Source: Acanthaster planci (Eukaryota; Echinodermata; Asteroidea; Valvatida; Acanthasteridae). From it: a DNA stretch of 12,634 nucleotides. A model generated the notes under the pieces. The model searched no databases and was not told the DNA's origin. It was given only the letters and a program-made list of their open reading frames with translations. A program made the position numbers and the translations under genes. Location: the NCBI RefSeq assembly GCF_001949145.1, contig NW_019091469.1, positions 583,701-596,334 of the forward strand, given 5' to 3'. Positions 1-8,280 of this stretch are shown in pieces (position 1 is the first letter of the stretch; every line of letters starts with the position of its first letter).

Positions 1-95
1 GTCCCACGATGAAGTCGAAGGTATACTGTTTCGACCATTTCCTTCTGTGTGTCTGTCTATGTGTGGGTGTGTATGTAGGTAGGCCATCACCCCCA

Positions 96-632
96 TTAAC
101 CACTTCATGCTAGGCAGTTATCAATGTTGATGATGCTGGGGCGGGATATTTATCATTTTTTTTCTTTTTCAAAATTCTTTAAAAATTCCTATCTTCATTT
201 ACTGCTCTAGCCTGACCGACAAAATCTACGCCGGAGTATTTCAGCGAGGCCTGCAGCCTTGTGTAAAGAGCCCAGATTGTGCGTTGTTATATAACTTTCT
301 TTTGTTCACGAACCTGGCTCAGTGCACTGCTTACGTCTTTTCAATAGGGGCCAGATTAGCATGCAGTGGTGCTGTGTGGCTCATCACTGCGATGGTAGAA
401 TGCTTTTGGCCCCGGTGGTAATCCACTCACTCTAAATGTCCCGAACCGTGGTATACTGTTTCAAAACAGGGCTGGATTATCTCCACTTTTGAGAGTGAAA
501 AATTGTCGGTAATGCCCAGCAGCCTGGTCTTTTGTTCCGAGTACAAGGCCCTGTTCACTTTGTCCGAGTTCAGAGACCCCAACCACGCATATAAAGCGTA
601 CGTATCCAGAATCCCCGGCAGGAAGTGGTTAA
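96..632. mobile_element. Non-autonomous piggyBac-like element (MITE) with TTAA ends
   Basis: Seen: TTAA at 96-99 is followed by CCACTTCATGCTAGG, and the reverse complement of the right side reads TTAA (629-632) followed by CCACTTCCTGCCGGG. The two 15-base arms match at 12 positions and face inward across about 530 bases. Known: piggyBac-superfamily elements duplicate TTAA on insertion and carry short terminal inverted repeats (about 13-15 bases) that often begin with CC. Inferred: this is a small internally deleted piggyBac-like element. The interior has no recognisable transposase; its longest frame, on the minus strand (663-427), runs out through the right arm and matches nothing I know. 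Caution: the similarity continues slightly outside TTAA, as CCCC on both sides, so the true boundary could lie a few bases further out. Confidence 0.5.
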
Positions 633-703
633 GGGGACAGTTTCTTTTTTTTTGGAAATTCAAGACTTTGTGGTTGGGATAGAAATTGCCTTGACTTCAC
701 CAA

Positions 704-925
704 TACAGTCAACTCTCGTTATTATGAAATAAGCCATAACGAAATTCCAGTTATAACAAACACAAATCTGTGGTCCTGGCAGAAACTTCTCTAGAAAACA
801 TCTCTATGGGGAAAAAAATCTGTTACAGCAAAAATCGCATTGTAAGAAATTTCTGTTACAATGAATGGTTTTCGTGACTCCGTTGCCTGAAAAACCATTG
901 TTGAAGACCCATTTATAACAAGCGT
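704..925 (+). mobile_element. Decayed pogo/Tigger-like DNA transposon fragment
   Basis: Seen: after a TA at 704-705 the sequence reads CAGTCAACTCTCGTTATTAT, followed by repeated degenerate words of the type TAACGAAATTCC and GTTATAACAAAC, then TCTGTTACAGC, TTCTGTTACAATGAA and TTTATAACAAGC. Known: the ends of pogo/Tigger-type elements commonly start CAGTC(A/G)ACTCTCGTTAT next to a TA target duplication and contain strings of TTATAACGAA-like words. Inferred: this is one end of such an element, diverged and with its CpGs largely lost. No matching right-hand inverted end is seen, so it is truncated or too eroded; the boundary near 925 is approximate. It encodes no transposase. Confidence 0.45.
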
Positions 926-1593
926 TTGCGAATCGCGGTGGTGAAAACACGTGTGCAGTGCATCACACTGGTTCCCGCTGGGCCGAACCATTGCCAAAGA
1001 AGGTATGAGGGAAATGCAGCAACCAGTCAATGTACAGTTCCTGCCAAAAAGGGTCGCGAACGTTCCACTATATGTACATAAACCTCGTATACGAATGCAG
1101 CTCTACAGTTGTAAGTCGAAAAAACACTGCCGTCACAAATTTTTGTGCAAGTTTATTCACAAAAATTGATCTCATGTCTATGTTTGTGTTTTCTGTGTTC
1201 ATGAATTTAGTTTGAGGTTGTACTGCTTGTACTCAAGCGAGCGTGATTCCACAAAATTTCCTGCTGCAGCACGAGGCTTATCGCCCACCCCTCCAGATGC
1301 GTCACACTCTTACAATGCGATACACAGACATCGTTTGCCAGTTTCCTGTAGTCATGACAAATTTAAAGCACAATTAGAAATCAATGATTTTTTACATTGA
1401 TTACCCAAAGTCAAACCAAAAATTCCCTTCCCAATTCCGATAAAAATACGCCCAAATAAGTTTGCTTGACTACCCTCACATCTCAAGAGCCCAACTAATC
1501 GCCCAACACTGAATTCATATTGCTGCAAAAAGATCTAGCGGACCCGCCAATGAGACTGTGCATTTTCATGACTACATTTTGCAAGACACAGCT
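926..1593. other. Gene-free stretch
   Basis: No convincing coding region or RNA gene is seen. Short open frames in all directions lack family resemblance and splice-site support. One minus-strand frame at about 1530-1360 follows an acceptor-like TCTTTTTGCAG and stays open for some 55 codons, but its phase does not join the only upstream exon candidate on that strand, and it resembles no family I know. Confidence 0.4.
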
Positions 1594-1677
1594 ATCCAAT
1601 CGCAATATTCCTTCATGACATCAGCCACCATCTCGTGCGCAGGCGGCCGCGCCACAGTGGGCGAGTGAACTCGGACT
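1594..1677. promoter_or_regulatory. Possible promoter-like C+G-rich patch
   Basis: Seen: a CCAAT pentamer (1596-1600), a TGACATCAG word resembling a CRE/ATF half site (1617-1625), a GCCACCATCT word close to the reverse of a YY1 site, and a short CpG-dense run containing GCGGCCGC (1643-1650). All lie in otherwise A+T-rich DNA. An ATG at 1678 opens a 41-codon frame ending in TGA at 1801-1803 with no recognisable similarity. Inferred: this could be a promoter or first-exon region, or chance. No TATA box or initiator settles a direction. Confidence 0.18.
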
Positions 1678-1783
1678 ATGGATCAATCTTGTCATGCAGC
1701 TGGTGTTGAAAATCATAAGACAGATGGAAAATTAAATAAAAATGTCTCTCCATGGCACAATTTGTGTTTGAAAGACTACTTAC

Positions 1784-1913
1784 ATGGATGGGGCTCCAGT
1801 TGATGAGTCTTCACATTTTGCAAGTACACCCAGGCCTACATGTGCATGCCATTTAGCCTCGTCGTCATCCATCAAAAGCCCTTTAAAAATCCCTGGATCC
1901 ATGCTTTCACAGG
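1784..1913 (-). other. Weak candidate exon, unrecognised
   Basis: On the minus strand an open frame ends exactly at a near-perfect splice donor (CCAT followed by GTAAGTAG; the donor GT lies at 1783-1782). The last 40 codons have a balanced, soluble-looking composition including MDPGIFKGLLMDDDEAKWHA, unlike the repeat-derived upstream part of the same frame (2163 to about 1920), which is translated ACATGT-type repeat. The upstream acceptor is poor and no downstream exon in matching phase was found. The opposite strand is also open here and has a donor-like CAG/GTAATG near 1912. I recognise no family. Confidence 0.2.
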
Positions 1914-2051
1914 TAATGCTTTTTTTCAATCTGACATGCACATTAAACATGTTTTCATGTGACAGTGAATTGTATTTAAATTTTATTATTCTAAACACAT
2001 CACAATATATTTGATTAATTATTACCAAGAGATCTTTTGATATAACATCAA

Positions 2052-2128
2052 CCATGTGTTCATGTATATGCACATATTGTACATGCATACATGTACACGT
2101 GCATATGCGCATCGTACATGGCATTGTA
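2052..2128. repeat. Cluster of ACATGT / TGCATA palindromic words
   Basis: A run of alternating purine-pyrimidine words (ATGTATATGCACATATTG, TACATGCATACATGTACACG, TGCATATGCGCAT) forms a cryptic simple repeat rich in self-complementary hexamers. Such DNA can form small cruciforms or Z-DNA-like structure. It is a local concentration of the TACATGTA word that is over-represented across the whole window. Confidence 0.5.
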
Positions 2129-2448
2129 CAATAATGCACCAAAGCCGTAGCACTGCGTTCCACCTACAACGAATTACAAACATTTCTACGTGGTCCCGCA
2201 GATTTCGAAATAATGAGAGTCGACTTAGTTAATTGCAACATAACTCTATGCTTCAGCTACACTGGCCTCTTTTGTGGGGTTTGTGTTTGTGTTTGCAACC
2301 ATACTAAATCGAGTAAGCAGGGCCAACTTAAGCAGGTGTTGTAATCAGTGAGGCCTGGCTGTTCTGATAAATGGATGTCTTGTGTCCAACTGCATAGTGG
2401 GTCAGAAGAAAAGTTGAAGATCAATTGCTGTATGAATTTTCTGTTATA

Positions 2449-2701
2449 TTTCCATTTCGATGAGGCTGTGATGGGCGTGTTCATTTCCATTTTGATGAGG
2501 CTGTGATGGGCGTGTTCATTTCCATTTCCATGAGGCTGTGATGGGCATGTTCTTTTCCATTTCGACGAGGCTGTGATGGGCGTGTTCTTTTCCATTTCGA
2601 TGAGGCTGTGATGGGCGTGTTCATTTTCATTTCGATGAGGCTGTGATGGGCGTGTTTTTTTCCATTTGGATGAGGCTGTGATGAGCGTATTCATTTCCAT
2701 T
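2449..2701. repeat. 35-bp minisatellite, about 7 copies
   Basis: The anchor word TGAGGCTGTGATG recurs at 2461, 2496, 2531, 2566 (as CGAGG), 2601, 2636 and 2671, exactly 35 bases apart. Each unit runs TTTCCATTTCGATGAGGCTG, then TGATGGGCGTGTTCA. Copies differ by one to four substitutions and show no length change, and a partial eighth unit (TTTCCATT) follows. Because 35 is not a multiple of 3, one reading frame passes through all three phases of the unit. The minus strand has no stop in any phase, which creates a 165-codon open frame (2754-2257) with a repeating hydrophilic peptide. I regard that frame as a by-product of the repeat, not a gene. Confidence 0.95.
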
Positions 2702-4464
2702 GACATGTACCGGTATGTGTACCTAACTGAGATCAGCACATACTGCGATGTCATTTTTTTCTGCAGAAATCTGCTTTACAACAAAGCATGTCTTTGTCTA
2801 TCACTTTGAGGCATGGAGTCAGTTCCAGACCACAAGAGCAAATACAAGAAGTTGTTCCTGACATTTTAGCTACTACATGTACATTAATTTACGCTTTCTT
2901 GAACAAAGAACTAGAGATATCATTGTGAATGAAGAGAACATTTCTTTGCGTTAAAATTGAATCCGAAATATGTCCTTTTCCTGGCCCATCATCAGAGTTG
3001 TTTCATGTAAGATGTACTTGAGGTACCAGACCGTTTGTAATGTACAGGGACTACACATCAATTGAAGAGGAAACTGAAACATTTGGTTGTACCTCTGTAC
3101 ATACAGTGTACGTGTCAAGTTCATTTGACTTCCATCAGCCCAATTTCCAGGTTGGTCTGCTCTTTCATCTCTTCAATTCTACTTCACAGCAGTCTCAGTC
3201 AATTAGTGACACAAGCTGATTTGTGGAGTCTGTGCAAACAAGCGTTAAATGAACCTATCAGAAATACATTAGCTTTGGACAGTCATCATGAGACTAGATC
3301 CTGCTGTTGTCTCTTTCTTTCATTTTGTTGAACTGTGCAGAATTTTTAAATACTGATAATTTTCACAGATCTCATGTTAAAAGCCTAAGTAACTTTAATG
3401 CTTGCCACTCTATTCACTGTGCATGTCCAATTTTACACAAACACTAGGCAGTTACTATTTTGCAAACAGGATATGGTTCATGTATGTACAATATACATGA
3501 TACTGTATTTTAATAGAAATGCTTTAAAATGATAGTCTGTGCTAGCCAACGATGTTATGTTTTGCAATTCTCTGAATCTACTAATATGAAAAAACAAGAC
3601 TTTTTACAAACTTCTTACACGTGATTTCAGACATACATGCATGTAAGTACTGGCTACATGAGAACATGAATATTTTGGTACAGGACAAGATATATCAATC
3701 ACATACATTACATTCGAAGCATGAAATTACACGCTGAAATCATTTGAAATTGTAATTATTCTTCAAGTCTGTGAACATTGCAGTTTCCTATTATCACTCC
3801 AAATATTAGGCACAGAGTACAAAGTGGTAGCCGCAAATGAAAACATGGCTACATACAATGTAAGTGTTCACTTGTACCAGTCTTATCCATTGCAGTCTTA
3901 TTTTTCTTCTTGAATGAACAATGACTGCAAAATACTGCCTTAAGAATCTGTCAAAGGTTTGATTTACTTCATGTGATTTCCACCCTTCCTGTCAAACACG
4001 TAGACCATTCAACATACATGTACACTGTTACAGTTAATTCTTAATTAAGTTACTGGTTGGTGTCTGGTTTCCCTAATTATGACATCAGCTAAAATTATTC
4101 ACACTCAGTGCCTATCTAATTTACATTTAAACATTATATCAAATTTCTCAGAATCTGCCAGGAATATTTTACTTACAAATAATGATCAGGCGATTGGCTG
4201 TATTCTAGACTTTGCCAAAATGTCAGACAAATTCTGTTTTTAAGCTTTTCAGTTTCTTGCAAGTTTGATGGAGACTTTGATGGAGACAATCACATGACAA
4301 TCACATGACTTCTACAGTAAATTTGAACTTGGTTGTTACATCACGGTATTGTATATGAAAAACGGCATTGTTGTTCAAAGAATCCGCATATGTGATGACG
4401 TTCACAGTTTCACTTTGCAGTTTGATTCATTGCTTTAGAAGGATTTACACATTTCTGTTTGGAA
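2702..4464. other. A+T-rich gene-free stretch
   Basis: No coding region, RNA gene or clear transposon end is seen on either strand. It contains scattered TACATGTA words (2874, 4015), the near-palindromic CATGTATGTACAATATACATG near 3479-3500, and the small direct duplications at 4264-4309. The right part would hold the 3' untranslated region of the minus-strand lectin gene. No AATAAA on that strand is seen close by; the nearest ATTAAA-type signal found by eye is about 950 bases past the stop (3514-3509). Confidence 0.5.
4264..4309. repeat. Two adjacent short tandem duplications
   Basis: TTTGATGGAGAC occurs twice head to tail (4264-4275 and 4276-4287), followed at once by AATCACATGAC twice head to tail (4288-4298 and 4299-4309). 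Both pairs are perfect. Two independent slippage duplications abutting each other, in the presumed 3' untranslated region of the lectin gene, suggest recent replication slippage or fill-in repair of a break. Confidence 0.85.
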
Positions 4465-5197
4465 TCAGTCCAGTCTGTAATGGGCACAGCTGTCCACTGT
4501 AGTAACAAACTTGTCAGTATCAACCTGGGAAATGGTGACATTGTTGAGATGATTCAACCCTGACAGGTTGAAGGAGCGGCAGTTGGGATCCTTGTAGAAG
4601 GCCTTGCAGCATTGTATGGGATGCTTGATGGGGATGACCATGTAGGCGTGGTCCTGTAGACAGTAAGGTGTGGTCCGTCCAGTGTCTTGCTTGATTATGC
4701 CTTGGCAGTGAATGTATCCTCTCTGGTTGTAAAGTTGTTTCTCACATACAACTCGTTTTCTTTCTGAACAAGATGTTCTCCAAAACGTTGATTTGAAGGG
4801 ACTCCATGATGCACATGTCTGTTCTTTTTCAAGCATTGCTAGTGTGTTGGTTATCATCAGAGCACACCCGCCTGCAATCTATCTCCTTACATCCCAGCCA
4901 GATTCGATAAGAAGATTTATTCTGAGGGAAATGTTCTTTGGCCATGCTGCTGACAAAGTCTGCTTCTTGTTTGGAGTTGAGAACAAGAAGTTGAGCACCC
5001 AGGCTGCTACAATTCTTATAAGCATCAAGCCAAGGAGTTTTGAGCTTGTTCTTAACGAACTTGATATAACAAGACTGGTTGTAGTATATCCATCCTTGTG
5101 CGCAGCTCATGCAGATGGCATCAGTGCTGTGGATACCAACCATCAGAGCAAGCCAGCTTCCCAACAAAATGCTGTCAATCTTCAGAGGCATTGTCAT
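4465..5197 (-). pseudogene. Secreted C-type lectin with PAN/apple-like domain, frameshifted
   Basis: The first frame (5197-4829, 122 codons) begins with a signal peptide: a hydrophobic run LLGSWLALMV at residues 11-20, with cleavage likely near residue 27. It continues into a C-type lectin-like domain: Cys29, Cys32, GWIYYNQSCY (35-44), W56-DAYKNC, GAQLLVLNS (67-75), E78-ADFV and IWLG (99-102). It then ends in TGA. The domain resumes in another frame (4857-4465): TCASW (14-18), W26-R-T-S-C30 and VVCEK (36-40), the usual lectin ending. A PAN/apple-like segment follows (about 51-130; YCLQDHAYM, CCKAFYKDPNCRSFNL, LNNVT, DSCAHY) up to the final stop. The switch equals one extra base or a 3n+2 deletion near 4835-4870. 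The stretch between WLG and TCASW is only about 25 residues, shorter than usual, which favours a deletion. The cysteine normally just before LNN is absent. The gene is a decayed copy, or intact with an assembly error. Such proteins typically bind sugars outside the cell, often in innate immunity; the ligand is unknown. Confidence 0.8.
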
Positions 5198-5205
5198 ATT
5201 TTGGA

Positions 5206-5218
5206 CTGAAGTAAAGAA
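5206..5218 (-). promoter_or_regulatory. Possible splice acceptor just upstream of the lectin start
   Basis: The minus strand reads TTCTTTACTTCAG immediately before TCCAAAAT and the ATG of the lectin (5197-5195). This is a good pyrimidine tract plus CAG eight bases before the start codon, which suggests an intron in the 5' untranslated region with the whole coding sequence in one downstream exon. The frame is also open upstream of this point for about 27 codons with no further ATG, so the chosen start, directly followed by a signal peptide, is the natural one. Confidence 0.35.
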
Positions 5219-7391
5219 TCCAATGGCCTGATCATAAATGGATATCCACAGATTGACTCTAAACCTGTAGTTATGTAATTAGATTGGTGTGTCTAGCGCA
5301 AAGTCAAGTTTTGCATCTCAGTACAGGGAGGATTCCTTGTCTTGTTCGTATGAGCTGATGCATCATCACATTTCTCCCCTCTATCAAAGGTTGTTTGTAT
5401 TTGCTGTGAGACAATTGGCATGGAAACCTCCTCATCACATTTTATGATAGGCTTGCAATATGTAGAACTCGAAGTCACAGCAGTATTGACCAGTGTCTGA
5501 CGTTCTGGTGTGTTGCAGCGTTTAATTAACTGGTAATCAGTTATGCTCCAAATAAAACTGGCCGTCTCTGTCATCTGAAGGTCTTGTAAATGTAGACAAT
5601 TGAGCAAATATGTCTGATTAGCGCAGGAATAACAGTAGTCCTTGCATCCTTGCTCTCAATTAAACTATAAACTTCAATTCCAGTGAGAATCTGAAGGAGC
5701 CAGAAAAATTACCGGCCATTTGGAATTTTTTCCAGGCAAACAAACAGTACCCTCAGGTACATGTAATTAAGGTTTGATATTTGTTGTGAAGACTAAGAAG
5801 CAGAAAGCGGTTTTGAGAACCACACTGTCCTTCAAAATTGGATGAATGCCTTCTGTCCACTCTTTTAATTGAACGTCAGTCATTTGAGGAAAGATCTTCT
5901 TGTAGTCTGTGGGCAGAAGTTACATGTATTTTGTAGCTGGTTAGATGTAATAGAGGTGATGTAATGAACAATTGTTGAAGATGGACTGCTAAATTTTATT
6001 CTGATATGCACAGAAAAACAATGCTATACCGACCATTGCTACATAGACCAGACATTCAGGCCTACTGAACATCCCCCATGGCTCCTATAGGTTCTGTGCA
6101 CTTTGATGAGCATTGGAATTTTGCTTTCCATAAAACACATGTAGGACCGCAAAGTTAAGTAACATTTTACTCCTAAAGGAACAACAGCCACTGTGCTTGC
6201 AGTCTGTAGATCCTTGTGGGTATGCATGTGTGTATGTGCACCGGTGGCCAAAGAGACCAGCCGCTGAGTATCTTTGCATGCAACATGGATGACTCAGATG
6301 CAGAAATTTGTGCTTCATGTTATTGTTACAAAGGCAAGGTTTTTTTCTTTAGAAAACTCAACAAAACAGAAAATGCCCATGCAGGTACTGTAGATAGCTT
6401 TTGTGACTTGTAGACACCTTCACTAAATATTTTGCTAGTTTGGATCGTTTCTAATCTTGTCTGATTGTATGTATTTTCAATGTTGCTGACTTTGACTACC
6501 GTACGTACTATTCACCCTGAGCTGAAGTGCACCCTCACCAGCAAAAGAAAGACAGATAGTGCTAAGTTTTCCAATCGGGTTCTTGTACGCATTCCGCGTG
6601 CACACAAAGACATATATTCCAGACTAAATTCATTGCACGTACTCAGCGTGTGCTCCTTGTCAAATGCGCATAAATTTGCACGCCTATGTGGTGAATGCAT
6701 ACCAAAGGACTGGCAATTTCATTTCAAAACACGCCTTCTTGTGTTTGTGCTCAGAGCGAATTGTGGCTCCATTGCTATAGAATGGTTGCCAGCCCATCGT
6801 TTATAGTTCCATTTCAGTAGTGAGAACTAGTGTAACTTTACTGCATGTCACATACGATTTTCATGCGATGACTGAAGAAAAACTGAAGAGGAAATCTATT
6901 TCATCTCATGATTCCACTTCCAGTGAGAACTACCTGAAATAGGAAAAATGGAAAGAAATGAACATACCGGACAAAATGCAGGACTTTTTCTGTATTTTTT
7001 ACTGTACTTTTTGCATTCGAAAAGTGTTAGCCCAAAATCTTCATCCCAGTACAGCTTGACAAAGTACAAAAGTTCCGCTGGATTTTGGTTAAATGTACCA
7101 TGCGGGCACAGGTTGACGCAGGCTTGATGTACATACATGTAGACCCCATTCAAACCACACCAAGCAGGAACAACCAATTTCTCTCGCAATGTATGATCTT
7201 TATATGTACGTCAGGTTTCCTCTTAAAATGTCTCCACCTCTATCTCTTCTTTGTCACTGAGGGAATACCTGTACATGTACTTCTACACAGAGAGGATAAC
7301 TGGAATAGTTGTTGGTTGCCCCACCTGATGTAATTGAGCCCTGGTTGGGGTATGTCCAGTCTGAATTGTATTCTTACTCTCTGTTTTCCAG
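5219..7391. other. Presumed COQ2 intron / intergenic DNA with only weak exon candidates
   Basis: No recognisable gene. Several open stretches were considered. On the minus strand: 5607-5293 (104 codons, Ser/Thr- and Cys-containing, unrecognised), 5690-5571 (39 codons after CTCCTTCAG), 5906-5767 (about 45 codons after CTGCCCACAG) and 7134-6970 (ends at a donor-like CCG/GTATGT). On the plus strand: 6465-6806 (113 codons, unrecognised). Stretches of this size arise by chance in DNA of this composition, none shows a known domain, and the phases do not form one gene. TACATGTA words lie at 5758, 5921, 7134 and 7272. None of the preceding COQ2 exons, which would carry the two Asp-rich polyprenyltransferase motifs, is visible here. 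Confidence 0.4.
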
Positions 7392-7580
7392 GATAAGAGA
7401 GATGACTTGGCCCTGGGTCTGGGATCCACCTCCATCCTGATGGGAGAGAACACCAAGTATTGGTTGACAGGCTTTGGTGTTGCCATGGTGTCTGGTCTGG
7501 TGCTGGTGGGTGCTATGGCAGAGCAGACTGCAGCATACTACTTAGCTGTGGCTCTAACTGCTGGTCACATTGGCAACCAG
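7392..7580 (+). CDS. coq2: COQ2, 4-hydroxybenzoate polyprenyltransferase, penultimate exon
   Basis: COQ2 joins 4-hydroxybenzoate to the polyprenyl tail in the mitochondrial inner membrane, the committed step of coenzyme Q assembly. This 63-codon exon lies between a good acceptor (CTCTGTTTTCCAG, ending 7391) and donor (CAG/GTAAGC at 7581), and both junctions are phase 0. It starts with DKRDD, the tail of the second Asp-rich motif region that binds the Mg-diphosphate substrate. The family pattern follows: GENTKYWLTGF (about residues 18-28), a transmembrane helix (about 27-46), QTAAYY (about 48-53) and a second helix to GHIGNQ at the exon end. As I recall the vertebrate COQ2 sequence, this segment aligns over the same 63 residues without gaps and with over half identical positions. 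The active-site first Asp motif and the targeting peptide would be in exons outside the window. No stop or frameshift is seen, so it looks functional. Confidence 0.93.
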
Positions 7581-8280
7581 GTAAGCAGTGTGGCTGTTAA
7601 AACGAAATTACTCAGTCAGTGAATGAACTGTTTTGCTTCTCGTAGATTTGTTTAGGGCAAATTGGAGTGTGAAGCTGAAATAAAACCAGCAGTGAACACC
7701 GTAACCAGTGCACATGCGCAGTACAGTCCCACTCAAATGACCTGTAGTCAAACTATGTTGTGATCTCCCATTATCGCTCACATTTTGCCATTGGGTATCT
7801 TTTGTGGCATTGGTCTCTGCCATCTTGCACACCATGTTTAATGTGGTTGTACAATGTATGTACATGTAATTTTGCAAAAAGGCTATTGATAAACAACAGT
7901 GCAACTGTCGAAGGGCCTGGTTTCAAATGGTTGACTAGATAAATCTGCCATTCACAATTTGAGTGATGTGGGCCAAACTGGTGATGTGGTTAATTATTGC
8001 TGTTGGTCGACCTTCACCTACATTGTAAGCTATCAGCTTGTCTGTATTTGTGTATGCTTGCATGGTCATTGACTTTATTAGATATTTCTCTCTTTGTTCT
8101 AAAGTGATGGAAGATTAAGTAGAGCTAGGAGTTGGCTTATCAACAGTCCACAAGTTGAGAAACTAGACATCAGTTCCAGTTGGTGTCTCTCCATTTGGCA
8201 TACATGTACATTTCCTTTTCCAAATTGGAGCGCACAAAACCCAAGGTCACAATTAGTTCATGTGCTTTATCTCCCCCCAG
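7581..8280 (+). other. COQ2 last intron
   Basis: A 700-base phase-0 intron running from GTAAGC to a strong acceptor (GTGCTTTATCTCCCCCCAG). It holds two TACATGTA words (7861, 8201) and no recognisable nested gene. Reading through the donor adds only 14 codons before TGA (7620-7622), so retention of the intron would remove the COQ2 C-terminus. Confidence 0.85.

Noticed and set aside
46-80. GT-rich stretch as a microsatellite
   Set aside because: It is interrupted (TGTGTGTCTGTCTATGTGTG) with no constant unit.
20-462. GGTATACTGTTTC at 20-32 and again at 450-462 as a possible direct repeat defining another element
   Set aside because: The flanks of the two copies do not match, and one copy is inside the TTAA-bounded element; a 13-base match alone is weak.
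2257-2754. 165-codon minus-strand open frame over the minisatellite
   Set aside because: Its length is explained by the stop-free 35-bp repeat; the peptide outside the repeat has no domain, and there is no splice or promoter support.
4834-4885. A 52-base intron from GTAAGG to CACACTAG in the lectin gene
   Set aside because: It would join in frame, but it is at or below the usual minimum intron size, lacks a pyrimidine tract, and would delete lectin-like residues (KEID...VCSDDNQ).
4793-5209. 138-codon plus-strand frame across the lectin gene
   Set aside because: It is the antisense of the lectin coding sequence; the minus strand carries the signal peptide, cysteine pattern and lectin motifs.
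6465-6806. 113-codon plus-strand frame as a gene
   Set aside because: No domain, no splice sites and no promoter context; a frame of this length can occur by chance in 12 kb over six frames.
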